Source: Halanaerobium saccharolyticum subsp. saccharolyticum DSM 6643
Lineage (GTDB): Bacteria > Bacillota > Halanaerobiia > Halanaerobiales > Halanaerobiaceae
Direction: 5' to 3'
Assembly (NCBI RefSeq): GCF_000350165.1
Contig: NZ_CAUI01000023.1
Span: 659,183 to 723,182, forward strand
DNA: 64,000 nt
How positions within the stretch are numbered: position 1 is the stretch's first letter; every line of letters starts with the position of its first letter. The notes beneath the pieces were generated by a model that did not search any database, was not told where the DNA came from, and saw only the letters and a list, made by a program, of their open reading frames with translations. Positions 8,385-16,696 of the stretch are shown here, one piece after another. The position numbers were made by a program, and so were the translations under genes.

Positions 8385-10796
8385 TTAACTTAATTTAATA
8401 GTAATTTTATTCACAGTAACTGGAACTTTAAATTCCAAACTGTTATTAAAATAATTAAATTTAGTTAATTTGCTGTTATCAACATCAATATTTAGAGGTT
8501 CTTTTGTTAAATTATTAAAAATTAGTTTATAGTCTTTAAACTCCTGTTGATAATTATCTTGGATGCTATTGATCTTAAATATTATTTGATTGTCAGTATA
8601 TTTGTAATCAAATTTAGTGATATTATATATTCCATTTTGATAATCATAAGAAATACCATCATCATCATAAAGTTCATAACTACCGGAATTATTGACTTCA
8701 GATAAAAATATATTTAATTCCAGAGATTCAATTTCTTTTTCACCAATATAATTCAGTTTTTCATTTAAGGGAACAATACTTCCTGCTTTAATTAAAATTG
8801 GCATAGTAGCTAAAGGTGCATCTATAATAATGTGTTTTTTACCATGATAAATTTCTTTTGTCCAAAAATCAAACCACTTACCTTCAGGCAAGTAGATCAT
8901 TCTTTTATCTTTATCGGGCTGATAAACTGGTGCTATCATTATACTATCTCCAAACATAAACTGATCTGATAGGTTCTGACATTCTTCATCTTCTGGAAAT
9001 TCCATAATTAAAGGTCTCATAACAGGAATTCCTGTTTTAGATGCCTGATAAAAAAGATTATAAAGATGTGTTATAAATTTATATCTTAATTCGATATATT
9101 TTTTTATTATTTTTTCGTATTTTTTTCCAAAAGACCAGGGTTCTTGAGAAATTGCTCTAACCTCACAGTGATTTCTAAAAAAAGGAGAAAAAGCTCCAAG
9201 TTGAGTCCAACGGCATAAAAGTTCACCATTACTATTACCGGTAAAACCGCCAACATCTGTCCCACAAAAACTTATACCTGACATTCCCATATTCATCAGC
9301 ATTGGCATTGCCAATTTAAGATTATCCCAAAAACTTCGGTTATCTCCCGTCCAGACTGCAGAATAACGTTGAATACCAGCAAAACCTGCTCTGGTTAAAA
9401 CAAATGGTCTTTCATTATCTAGACTTTCTTTTAATCCTTTATAAGTAGCTTGATCCTCTAGGAGTCCATATAAATTATGAAAACGGCGGTGAGTTCCGGA
9501 ATCACCATCATTTTGATGCATCACAGCAAGATCCATAGTGTCCTCTTCGTTAAAAACAGCCGGTTCATTCATATCATTCCAAATTCCTTTAACTCCAAGC
9601 TCTACAAAATCTTGCTGCAATCCTGACCACCAGTTTCTTACTTTTGCTTGAGTAAAGTCAGGAAAAGCACAATTACCAGGCCAGACTTTATCTATAAATA
9701 CTTTACCATCAAGATATTTGCAAAAATAATCATTTTCCATTCCCTCTTGATAAAGTTTATATTCAGGATCTTTTTTAATACCAGGATCTATAATTGTAAC
9801 TGCTTTAATCCCCTCTTTGCCCATTTTGGAAATCATGGCGGCAGGATCAGGAAAACGATCTTCATTCCAGGTGTAAATTTTATATTGGTCCATGTAATGA
9901 ATATCAAAATGAAAAGCATCACAGGGTATTTCTTTATCTCTAAATTTTTTAACAAGCTCAGCAACTTTTGCCTGTGGATAATAACTGTAGCGTGATTGAT
10001 GATAACCCAGGGACCATTTTGGAGCTAAAGGCATAGTTCCTGTAATTTTAGAATATTTGCTGATTACTTCTTTTAATGAAGGGCCATTAAAGAAATAATA
10101 ATCCAGAACTCCACCTTCAGCCCAGAAAGAATAATAGGGCTGACCTTCACTACCAAGATCAAAGTATGTTCTATATGAGTTATCAAAATATATCCCATAA
10201 CTATTGTTTTGATTAAAACTTATCAAAAATGGAATTGATTGGTACAAAGGATCAGTATCACTAACATGGGGGACAAATGTATCGTGATTCCACATCTCAT
10301 AAAGTCTACCTTTTTTATCAAGCCAACCGGTTTTTTCACCAAGTCCGTAAAACCTTTCGTTATTTTTAAATGACTTCCAGGCTCTAAGCTTCTTTTTTTT
10401 CCAACCTAAAGAATATTTGCTGTAATCTTGATGAATTAATTTTCCTTCTTTATTAAAAACTTGGAGAAAAAATTTTTCTTTTTCAATCTTAATTACTAAT
10501 TTTTCTGTTTTTATAATTAATTCTTTGTTATTTTCTTCAAATTTAAAATCATTATAACTTAAATTATGATCAATAACTGCCTCTGTACTTTTGTAATTAA
10601 ACTGCTGCTTTGAATTTGCCATAATAATTCTAAAAATATCAGCGGTTAAAAATCGAATTACTAAGCTGGCGTTTTTAAAGTTAAATCTGATTTGATTATC
10701 CTCAATTTTGTAATTTAAAATTCCACTTAATTTATGATAATCTATACTGTCATCTCTGCTGCTTTTACCCTGTAATAAAGTTTCACTATTATCCAT
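8385..10796 (-). CDS. Alpha-glucosidase, glycoside hydrolase family 31
   Basis: Cleaves terminal alpha-linked glucose (or xylose) from oligosaccharides. The barrel carries the nucleophile Asp in GIWNDMNEPAVF (about residue 406) and the acid/base Asp in WTGDNRSFWDNL (about 484); DAFHFDIHYMD precedes them. No signal peptide, so cytoplasmic. I chose ATG at 10796, behind an excellent GAGGAGG; an upstream in-frame TTG at 10844 also has a GGAGG and would add 16 residues. It has its own promoter and is divergent from the DUF815 gene. Exact linkage specificity cannot be read from the sequence. Confidence 0.93.
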   Translation of the reverse strand: MDNSETLLQGKSSRDDSIDYHKLSGILNYKIEDNQIRFNFKNASLVIRFLTADIFRIIMANSKQQFNYKSTEAVIDHNLSYNDFKFEENNKELIIKTEKLVIKIEKEKFFLQVFNKEGKLIHQDYSKYSLGWKKKKLRAWKSFKNNERFYGLGEKTGWLDKKGRLYEMWNHDTFVPHVSDTDPLYQSIPFLISFNQNNSYGIYFDNSYRTYFDLGSEGQPYYSFWAEGGVLDYYFFNGPSLKEVISKYSKITGTMPLAPKWSLGYHQSRYSYYPQAKVAELVKKFRDKEIPCDAFHFDIHYMDQYKIYTWNEDRFPDPAAMISKMGKEGIKAVTIIDPGIKKDPEYKLYQEGMENDYFCKYLDGKVFIDKVWPGNCAFPDFTQAKVRNWWSGLQQDFVELGVKGIWNDMNEPAVFNEEDTMDLAVMHQNDGDSGTHRRFHNLYGLLEDQATYKGLKESLDNERPFVLTRAGFAGIQRYSAVWTGDNRSFWDNLKLAMPMLMNMGMSGISFCGTDVGGFTGNSNGELLCRWTQLGAFSPFFRNHCEVRAISQEPWSFGKKYEKIIKKYIELRYKFITHLYNLFYQASKTGIPVMRPLIMEFPEDEECQNLSDQFMFGDSIMIAPVYQPDKDKRMIYLPEGKWFDFWTKEIYHGKKHIIIDAPLATMPILIKAGSIVPLNEKLNYIGEKEIESLELNIFLSEVNNSGSYELYDDDGISYDYQNGIYNITKFDYKYTDNQIIFKINSIQDNYQQEFKDYKLIFNNLTKEPLNIDVDNSKLTKFNYFNNSLEFKVPVTVNKITIKLS

Positions 10797-10892
10797 AAAA
10801 ATCTCCTCCTCAAGTTTTAAGTATCTATAAAACTTTTTGAACAAAAAATTGCCTCCATCTAAAAATTTATTTTATATTTAATATATATTCAC

Positions 10893-10921
10893 ATCTTAAT
10901 ACACTATTTTTAGATTTTCAA
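10893..10921 (-). promoter_or_regulatory. Promoter for the GH31 gene
   Basis: On the minus strand TTGAAA, 17-base spacer, TAAGAT, about 50 bases upstream of the first possible start of the alpha-glucosidase. Confidence 0.55.
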
Positions 10922-10943
10922 GTTTTTGGAATGGCTTATATTT

Positions 10944-10973
10944 TTGTAATATTTACTTTTAATCTGATATAAT
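10944..10973 (+). promoter_or_regulatory. Promoter for the DUF815 ATPase gene
   Basis: TTGTAA, 18-base spacer, TATAAT, followed by AAGGAGG and the TTG start at 11007. It is divergent from the GH31 promoter in the same 160-base gap. Confidence 0.55.
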
Positions 10974-11006
10974 CATAGTTAATAGTCGAATAAGGAGGAA
11001 AACGTT

Positions 11007-12296
11007 TTGAATAATAATATAAAGAGAGTTTTACAAGATAGTGAAAAAATTATATTGTTCAAAAAGATTAAAGAAGATAAATTAATTTCAAAGTTAAAAA
11101 AATATTATTTTGAAAATGAAAATTCTAGCTTAAATTTGAGTGGAATCATTTATGAATTAATTGAACTAAGTATTAAAGAAGGTTTAAGCGGTGATCTCTG
11201 GCATAATTATCTTAAAATTAAGCTGGCTGCAGCTGAAAATATTTTTGCTTTAAATGCTGAAAGGAATTTAATGAATAAAAAAAGTAGTCTTTATCAAATT
11301 GCATTAAATGATGTTAAAATTATTAATATGTTATTTTCTTACTCTTTTCAAGATATTATCCAACCTTTAAACCACAATGGCATCAAAAATTTAAGAGAGT
11401 TTAAACTTACTGAATCAGAATTAAATACTTATAATTCAAAAAAATATTCTAAGTTATTTAAAAATAGAACTGCTCAAGCTAATTTAGATAATCTAATTAA
11501 ATTTTATCAAAATCATGGCGCTGGTATTTTAAATCAAAGCCGGGCGTTTTATTGGCAGCAGAATAATTTAAAAACAGTTAATAATCCAGATTCAATTAGC
11601 TTTAACCAATTAATCTCCTATCAAAAAGAAAAAAATAGACTAATAGAAAATACTGAAAGTTTTTTAGATGGTTATCAGGCACATAATGTACTTTTATATG
11701 GAGATAGTGGAACTGGTAAATCATCTTCAGTTAAAGCACTTTTAAATAAATATTATAAAGAAGGCTTACGCTTAGTTGAAATTAATAGTTCTCAAATCAA
11801 AGAGCTACCAGCTATTTTAGATTATTTAAATAGACGTGGACTTTATTTTATTATTTTTATGGATGATCTTTCTTTTGAAGAATTTGAAACTGAATATAAA
11901 TACTTAAAAGCAGTTATGGAAGGTGGAGTAGAATCAAAACCTGCAAATGTTCTTTTCTATGCGACTAGTAACCGCCGTCATCTGGTTAGGGAGAAATGGC
12001 AGGATAGAGAATCTGAAGTCCATGAAAATGACATATTAAATGAAAAATTGTCACTTTCTGAAAGATTTGGTTTAACTTTAATGTTTAACAATCCATCTCA
12101 AACAGAATATTTAAAGATAGTCAAAGAATTAGCAATCAGTGAAGGTTTAGAAATCAAAGAGGCAAAACTTAAATCTAAGGCTTTACAGTGGAGTAAGTGG
12201 AATAATGGACGTTCAGGCCGTTCCGCAAGACAGTTTGTTAATCAAATATTAAAAGAAAAACAAATCAAACGAAGAACAAATCAATCGCAAAAATAA
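11007..12296 (+). CDS. DUF815-family AAA ATPase
   Basis: A P-loop ATPase of the DUF815 (AAA+) family: Walker A GDSGTGKSS near residue 231, Walker B FIIFMDDLSFE near 283, then YATSNRRHLVREKW, a segment typical of DUF815. The N-terminal 200 residues are helical and not recognisable. DUF815 proteins resemble single-domain AAA chaperones, but their role is not established. The TTG start is supported by AAGGAGG seven bases upstream. Codons just before and after the stop are an imperfect duplication (AAATCAAACGAA), and the lysine/glutamine-rich tail may have grown that way. A small membrane protein follows. Confidence 0.85.
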   Translation: MNNNIKRVLQDSEKIILFKKIKEDKLISKLKKYYFENENSSLNLSGIIYELIELSIKEGLSGDLWHNYLKIKLAAAENIFALNAERNLMNKKSSLYQIALNDVKIINMLFSYSFQDIIQPLNHNGIKNLREFKLTESELNTYNSKKYSKLFKNRTAQANLDNLIKFYQNHGAGILNQSRAFYWQQNNLKTVNNPDSISFNQLISYQKEKNRLIENTESFLDGYQAHNVLLYGDSGTGKSSSVKALLNKYYKEGLRLVEINSSQIKELPAILDYLNRRGLYFIIFMDDLSFEEFETEYKYLKAVMEGGVESKPANVLFYATSNRRHLVREKWQDRESEVHENDILNEKLSLSERFGLTLMFNNPSQTEYLKIVKELAISEGLEIKEAKLKSKALQWSKWNNGRSGRSARQFVNQILKEKQIKRRTNQSQK

Positions 12297-12366
12297 ATCA
12301 AACGAAAAAATAAATCATAAAATATTGTATCCAGCATAATATTTATAGATGAGGTGAAAAACATAA

Positions 12367-12792
12367 ATGCTTTATAATCAGGATCTTTATTATCTAAATT
12401 TGGGCAGAAAAGCAACTCTCATTTCAATTATTGGTTTTGTAATAGGAATTATTTTTGCATTTTCACTTTCTCTTTCAAAAATAGCAATTTTATTTACAGC
12501 TCTAATATTTTCTTACATAGCTCTTTCATCTTTTTGGGGAGCTCATAATTTAGCTAAATGGTTTAAAAAATATCGTTACAGAATGCCTCAATATTTATGG
12601 TATTTTCTAAATATATTTGTATATTTAGCAGGTATTATAATTGGTTTAATTGGATATGGTTTTATCGAACACTTTTTGTTAGTTTTGGCTATTGATCAGC
12701 AGAAAGAAAATATCGGTTTAATTTCAGCTCAAATTATTTTAATACCATATTTTGGTTCTAAATATGCAGAAAAAATTAATTATCATTCCTAA
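12367..12792 (+). CDS. Small four-helix membrane protein, function unknown
   Basis: 141 residues with hydrophobic helices at about 18-35, 40-57, 78-100 and 113-128. A short polar loop (WFKKYRYRMP) carries positive charge between helices two and three. ATG follows GAGGTGA. I do not recognise the family. It lies 70 bases downstream of the DUF815 gene on the same strand with no terminator between, so the two are probably cotranscribed. Confidence 0.7.
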   Translation: MLYNQDLYYLNLGRKATLISIIGFVIGIIFAFSLSLSKIAILFTALIFSYIALSSFWGAHNLAKWFKKYRYRMPQYLWYFLNIFVYLAGIIIGLIGYGFIEHFLLVLAIDQQKENIGLISAQIILIPYFGSKYAEKINYHS

Positions 12793-12859
12793 GTTGAAAT
12801 TTTAGACTTTAAATGTACGATTAATTATAGTATGCCTGACATAAATATTTGCCAACAGA

Positions 12860-12896
12860 AGAAAAGGCCACTGGAGAATATCCAGTAGCCTTACAT
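12860..12896 (-). terminator. Terminator, mainly for the minus-strand ADP-ribosylglycohydrolase operon
   Basis: Stem AGGCCACTGGA/TCCAGTAGCCT with an ATA-containing loop. On the minus strand it is followed by TTTTCTTC; on the plus strand the T-run is poor. Confidence 0.6.
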
Positions 12897-12932
12897 TTAC
12901 AAGAACTTTTACCAACCCATTCCTAAAGAAAA

Positions 12933-13907
12933 CTAATTATTTCCCTGCTGCTTAATTTTATATAATTTTTCAGCAATATCTTTAAGTAATGGATAATGAA
13001 CTAATTTGTCAATCCATTTCTCTGGTATTGAATTGAAACCATAATATGAACCAGCCAACTGACCAGTAACTGCTGCTACAGTGTCTGCATCATCACCAAG
13101 ATTAGCAGCTAATAATACTGCTTCATCAAAAGAATCAGTATTTAAAAATGACCAGAGACTGGCTTCTAAAGTATGTATTACAAAACCGGTGGACTTAATT
13201 TCATCCCTATGTTTTTCAAAAGAGCCATTTATTGCGCCAAGAACTTCATCATTTAAATTTATATCTAAAGCTGTTTCTTTGATAACTTTAATTTTAAAAG
13301 CTTCAACTTTAAATCTTGAATTAATAAATTGCTGTATTAAAGCACCTAAATATCTACAACTATCTATGGCCATTTGATTGTTATGAGTTGTTAAAGAACT
13401 TTTCCCAGAATATTTAACAGCCTCTTTAAAATCATTTCTGTAATAAATTGGTACTGGAGCTAATCTCATTAAAGATCCATTCCCAGCCGCTCTTTCTCTG
13501 GCCGGTGGAAGTTCCCCATTTTTCTCATAATGTTCAAGAGAATTTGCTGTAATATTCCCAATATCAAAACAGTTTCCAGTTGAACTTAAATAACCTTCTT
13601 TATACCATTTGATATACCTCTGCAGCTGATCTTCTAAATTAAAATCTTTTTCAGTCAAACTTTCTGCAAGGCAGAGTGCCATTGAACTATCATCAGTCCA
13701 ATAACCAGCATCTAAACCATGTGGCCCACCTGCCCTCATATCAGTTAACTTTTCAAAAGTATCTCTTGCTTTAAATTCAACGGCAGCTCCTAAGGCATCT
13801 CCAATAATTAATCCAAAAAAAACGCCAAATGCATTATTTTTTATTTCTTTTTCTATTTTTTTCATAAGTTTTTTATTATCAGAAAAATTTTTATGCACTT
13901 TACTCAC
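12933..13907 (-). CDS. ADP-ribosylglycohydrolase family protein
   Basis: DraG-type hydrolases remove ADP-ribose from proteins or small molecules using two Mg2+ ions. The signature is present: GLIIGDALGAAVEFKAR at the N-terminus, GYWTDDSSMALCLAESL (metal-binding TDDS near residue 72) and NLGDDADTVAAVTGQLAG (near 270). At 324 residues it is normal length. No DraT-like transferase is seen nearby. Only three bases separate it from the upstream PRPP-synthetase-like gene, so the two form an operon; this suggests work on an ADP-ribose or ribose-phosphate metabolite, which is inference. Confidence 0.9.
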   Translation of the reverse strand: MSKVHKNFSDNKKLMKKIEKEIKNNAFGVFFGLIIGDALGAAVEFKARDTFEKLTDMRAGGPHGLDAGYWTDDSSMALCLAESLTEKDFNLEDQLQRYIKWYKEGYLSSTGNCFDIGNITANSLEHYEKNGELPPARERAAGNGSLMRLAPVPIYYRNDFKEAVKYSGKSSLTTHNNQMAIDSCRYLGALIQQFINSRFKVEAFKIKVIKETALDINLNDEVLGAINGSFEKHRDEIKSTGFVIHTLEASLWSFLNTDSFDEAVLLAANLGDDADTVAAVTGQLAGSYYGFNSIPEKWIDKLVHYPLLKDIAEKLYKIKQQGNN

Positions 13908-13910
13908 CTT

Positions 13911-15062
13911 TTATTTACCTACAATACTTTTAATTTTATTTGTTGAGTCTAAAATTGGACTTACTGAATCATCATAATTTACAGTATCAATAAGTAGTGA
14001 AATTAATTTAGACATATCAACTTCTTCAAACCATTCAGCATCTTTAAATTTCTGAGGTACATAAGTTAAATTAGTAGAGAATAATTTTTTAATATACCCT
14101 TCTTCATAGTATTTATTCATTTTTTCAATTCCATTTGTAAAGAAAGTAAATGAAACTGCAACATAAATATTTCTTGCATTTTTCTTTTTTAATTCTTTAG
14201 CAATATCAAAAACAGATCCACCAGAAGCAATCATATCATCAACAATTAAAATATCTTTGCCCTCTACTTCTGCTCCCATATATTCATGCTGAATAATTGG
14301 GTTTCTACCATCGATAATCTTTTTGTAATCTCTTCGCTTATAGAATAAACCAACATCAAGTCCTAAAACACTTGCATAATAAATTGCTCTATCCATAGCA
14401 CCTGTATCAGGAGAAATTACCATCATTTCATCTTTATCAAAACAAATTTCTGCATCTACTTTATTCATTGCTTTAATAATTTGATAGGTGGAATATAGAC
14501 TTTCAAAACCAGTTTGCGGAATAGCATTTTGAACTCTTGTTTCATGAGCATCAAAAGTAAAAATATTTTCAACACCTAAATTTTCTAACTCCTGTAAAGC
14601 CATAGCACAATCTAAAGATTCCCGGCTATTTCTTTTATCCTGACGGCTTTCATATAGCAGCGGCATGATAATATGAATTCTTCTGGCTTTTCCAGCAATA
14701 GCCGAAATTAAACGCTTGATATCCTGAAAATGGTCATCAGGACTCATTCTATTTTCGTGTCCAAACATATTATAAGTAACACTATAGTTACCTATATCTG
14801 CTAAAATATAAATATCTTTACCTCTAATTGTTTCTTTAAGAGATCCTTTAGCCTCTCCATTAGCAAAACGAACTATCTCACTATCAATGACATATGTATC
14901 TTTGATCTCTTCTAAATGATATTCGCTGCAGCTGTTAGCAAACTCTTCTTTTCTTCGCTCAACAATGTAATCATCAACTTTTTGCCCCAGCTCTTTACAG
15001 CTTTCGTGGACAATAATCCCCAGTTGTCCAAATGGTATCTTAGTTATTGTTTTGTCTTCCAC
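13911..15062 (-). CDS. Ribose-phosphate pyrophosphokinase family protein (PRPP synthetase-like)
   Basis: PRPP synthetase transfers pyrophosphate from ATP to ribose 5-phosphate. Family motifs are intact: RFANGEAKGSLKETIRGKD, ATP-binding SRQDKRNSRE near residue 141, FDAHE, the flexible-loop KRR near 242 and the ribose-phosphate loop ILIVDDMIASGGS near 277. At 383 residues it is longer than the usual 310-320 and has an insertion with NYSVTYNMFGHENRMSPDD after the first motif. The GTG start has GAGGTG eleven bases upstream. It is paired with ADP-ribosylglycohydrolase, so a substrate other than free ribose 5-phosphate is worth considering. Whether it is the only PRPP synthetase in the genome cannot be told. 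Confidence 0.88.
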   Translation of the reverse strand: MEDKTITKIPFGQLGIIVHESCKELGQKVDDYIVERRKEEFANSCSEYHLEEIKDTYVIDSEIVRFANGEAKGSLKETIRGKDIYILADIGNYSVTYNMFGHENRMSPDDHFQDIKRLISAIAGKARRIHIIMPLLYESRQDKRNSRESLDCAMALQELENLGVENIFTFDAHETRVQNAIPQTGFESLYSTYQIIKAMNKVDAEICFDKDEMMVISPDTGAMDRAIYYASVLGLDVGLFYKRRDYKKIIDGRNPIIQHEYMGAEVEGKDILIVDDMIASGGSVFDIAKELKKKNARNIYVAVSFTFFTNGIEKMNKYYEEGYIKKLFSTNLTYVPQKFKDAEWFEEVDMSKLISLLIDTVNYDDSVSPILDSTNKIKSIVGK

Positions 15063-15232
15063 TTTTAATATAGCACCTCATTTGTATATTATTTTTCTTC
15101 CACTAATATAATTTCAAGATTTAAATACAAATCCCTTTATATATTACAAAATAAAAGAAAGTTTATATATTTTTTATATTCTTACATTGACATTTTGTTC
15201 CAATTGCAAACCAATTAACTTATATTATTAAC

Positions 15233-16582
15233 TTATATTAAATGAATCAAAAATGTTCTTGCCAATCCTAAGAAAACAAAGAACCCAAAAACATCTGTCA
15301 CAGTTGTTAAAAATATTGCTGAAGCTAAAGCAGGATCAATCCCTAGCGACTGCAGTGATAGTGGAATTAAAAAGCCAAACATACCTGCTATTAATAAATT
15401 TAGAATCATAGCAAAGAAAATTATAATTCCTAAATAATAATTTCCATACATCAAATAAAGAATAAAACCTGTAACTAAACCTGTGGCCGCACCATTGATT
15501 ATACCAACCATGGCTTCTTTAAATAGCAACATCCAATTGTCCTTAAAATCAATTTCTCCTAAAGCTATACCTCTTATTACAATCGAAAGTGTTTGAGTAC
15601 CAGCATTTCCACCCATACCAGCAACTATTGGCATTGCTGCAGCTAAAGCAACAACCTGAGAAATAACATCCTCAAATATTGCTACAGTAAATGTTGCTAA
15701 AAATGCAGTTGCCAAATTAATGAACATCCAGGGTAATCTACTTTTAACAGATTGGAGTAGTGTTGTATCCGATCTTTCTTCTTCATCTACCCCGTGCATT
15801 TTATATAAATCCTCAGTATTCTCTGCCTCTATTACATCAATAATATCATCAACAGTGATAATTCCAATTAATATATCATTTTTATTTATAACTGGTATTA
15901 CAGTTAAGTCATATTTTGCTACCTGCTGAGCAACTATTTCCTGGTCAACATCAGCGGTAACTTTAACAATATTGTCATCCATCAATTCTTCTAATATTTT
16001 ATCATCATCAGAACTTAAAATATCTCTTAAATCAACACTACCAACTAATTTTTTTCTATCATCAGAAACATAAATAGTATCAATAATTTCTGTATCAGGG
16101 GCTATATTTTTTATTTTTTTTAAAGCCTCTGTTGTTGTTAAGTTTTTATTTAATAAGAGATATTCGGTGGTCATTATACCACCAGCAGATTCTTTGTCAT
16201 ATCCCAGCAGATTTTTTACTACTAATGCGTCATCTTGTTTCATGTGACGCAGCAATTCTTTGCGCTTTTGAATAGTTAACAAACCTAAAATATCAGTTAT
16301 ATCATCAGCTGCCATATGAGAAAAAATATCAATTATTTCTTGCGAACTTTTGCTTTTCAAAATATCAATTTGTAAGTCTTTTTCTGATTCTTCAAAGATA
16401 TCAGCAAGATCTTCTGTTTCTAATAATTTAGTAAAATTGTTAATCTCTGAAGCTTCTAATTCTGATAATGCCTCAGCAATATCTATTGGATGATTATCTT
16501 CAATCCAATCTTCTTTAACATTTTTTTCTTGATTTAAATAGTTATTAATTTCCTCTTTAATATTATCAATTTTATTTTCCAT
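15233..16582 (-). CDS. mgtE: Magnesium transporter MgtE
   Basis: Mg2+-selective channel of the inner membrane. It has the superhelical N domain (about 20-130, with repeated LxxxD segments), a CBS pair (about 135-255, TTEALKKIKNIAPDTEIIDT and VIPVINKNDILIGIITVDD) and five membrane helices from about 285, with the pore signature GMGGNAGTQTLSIVIRG near 325. At 449 residues it is full length. In this family the N and CBS domains sense cytosolic Mg2+. The gap upstream is only 114 bases and holds no recognisable M-box riboswitch. Confidence 0.95.
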   Translation of the reverse strand: MENKIDNIKEEINNYLNQEKNVKEDWIEDNHPIDIAEALSELEASEINNFTKLLETEDLADIFEESEKDLQIDILKSKSSQEIIDIFSHMAADDITDILGLLTIQKRKELLRHMKQDDALVVKNLLGYDKESAGGIMTTEYLLLNKNLTTTEALKKIKNIAPDTEIIDTIYVSDDRKKLVGSVDLRDILSSDDDKILEELMDDNIVKVTADVDQEIVAQQVAKYDLTVIPVINKNDILIGIITVDDIIDVIEAENTEDLYKMHGVDEEERSDTTLLQSVKSRLPWMFINLATAFLATFTVAIFEDVISQVVALAAAMPIVAGMGGNAGTQTLSIVIRGIALGEIDFKDNWMLLFKEAMVGIINGAATGLVTGFILYLMYGNYYLGIIIFFAMILNLLIAGMFGFLIPLSLQSLGIDPALASAIFLTTVTDVFGFFVFLGLARTFLIHLI

Positions 16583-16696
16583 CTGATCACCTCTATCATA
16601 AAATCATTTTTTTGAAATTATCAGAAAAACTAAATTGAAGAGTTAAATTATTTGCCAGAACAACCATTATAAAACTTCAATCTATAAGTTATATAA

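Noticed and set aside
9648..9995. 115-codon plus-strand frame opposite the GH31 gene
   Set aside because: Antisense to a conserved catalytic region, with no ribosome binding site or known domain.
16583..16696. M-box riboswitch before mgtE
   Set aside because: The gap is too short and shows none of the conserved M-box elements.
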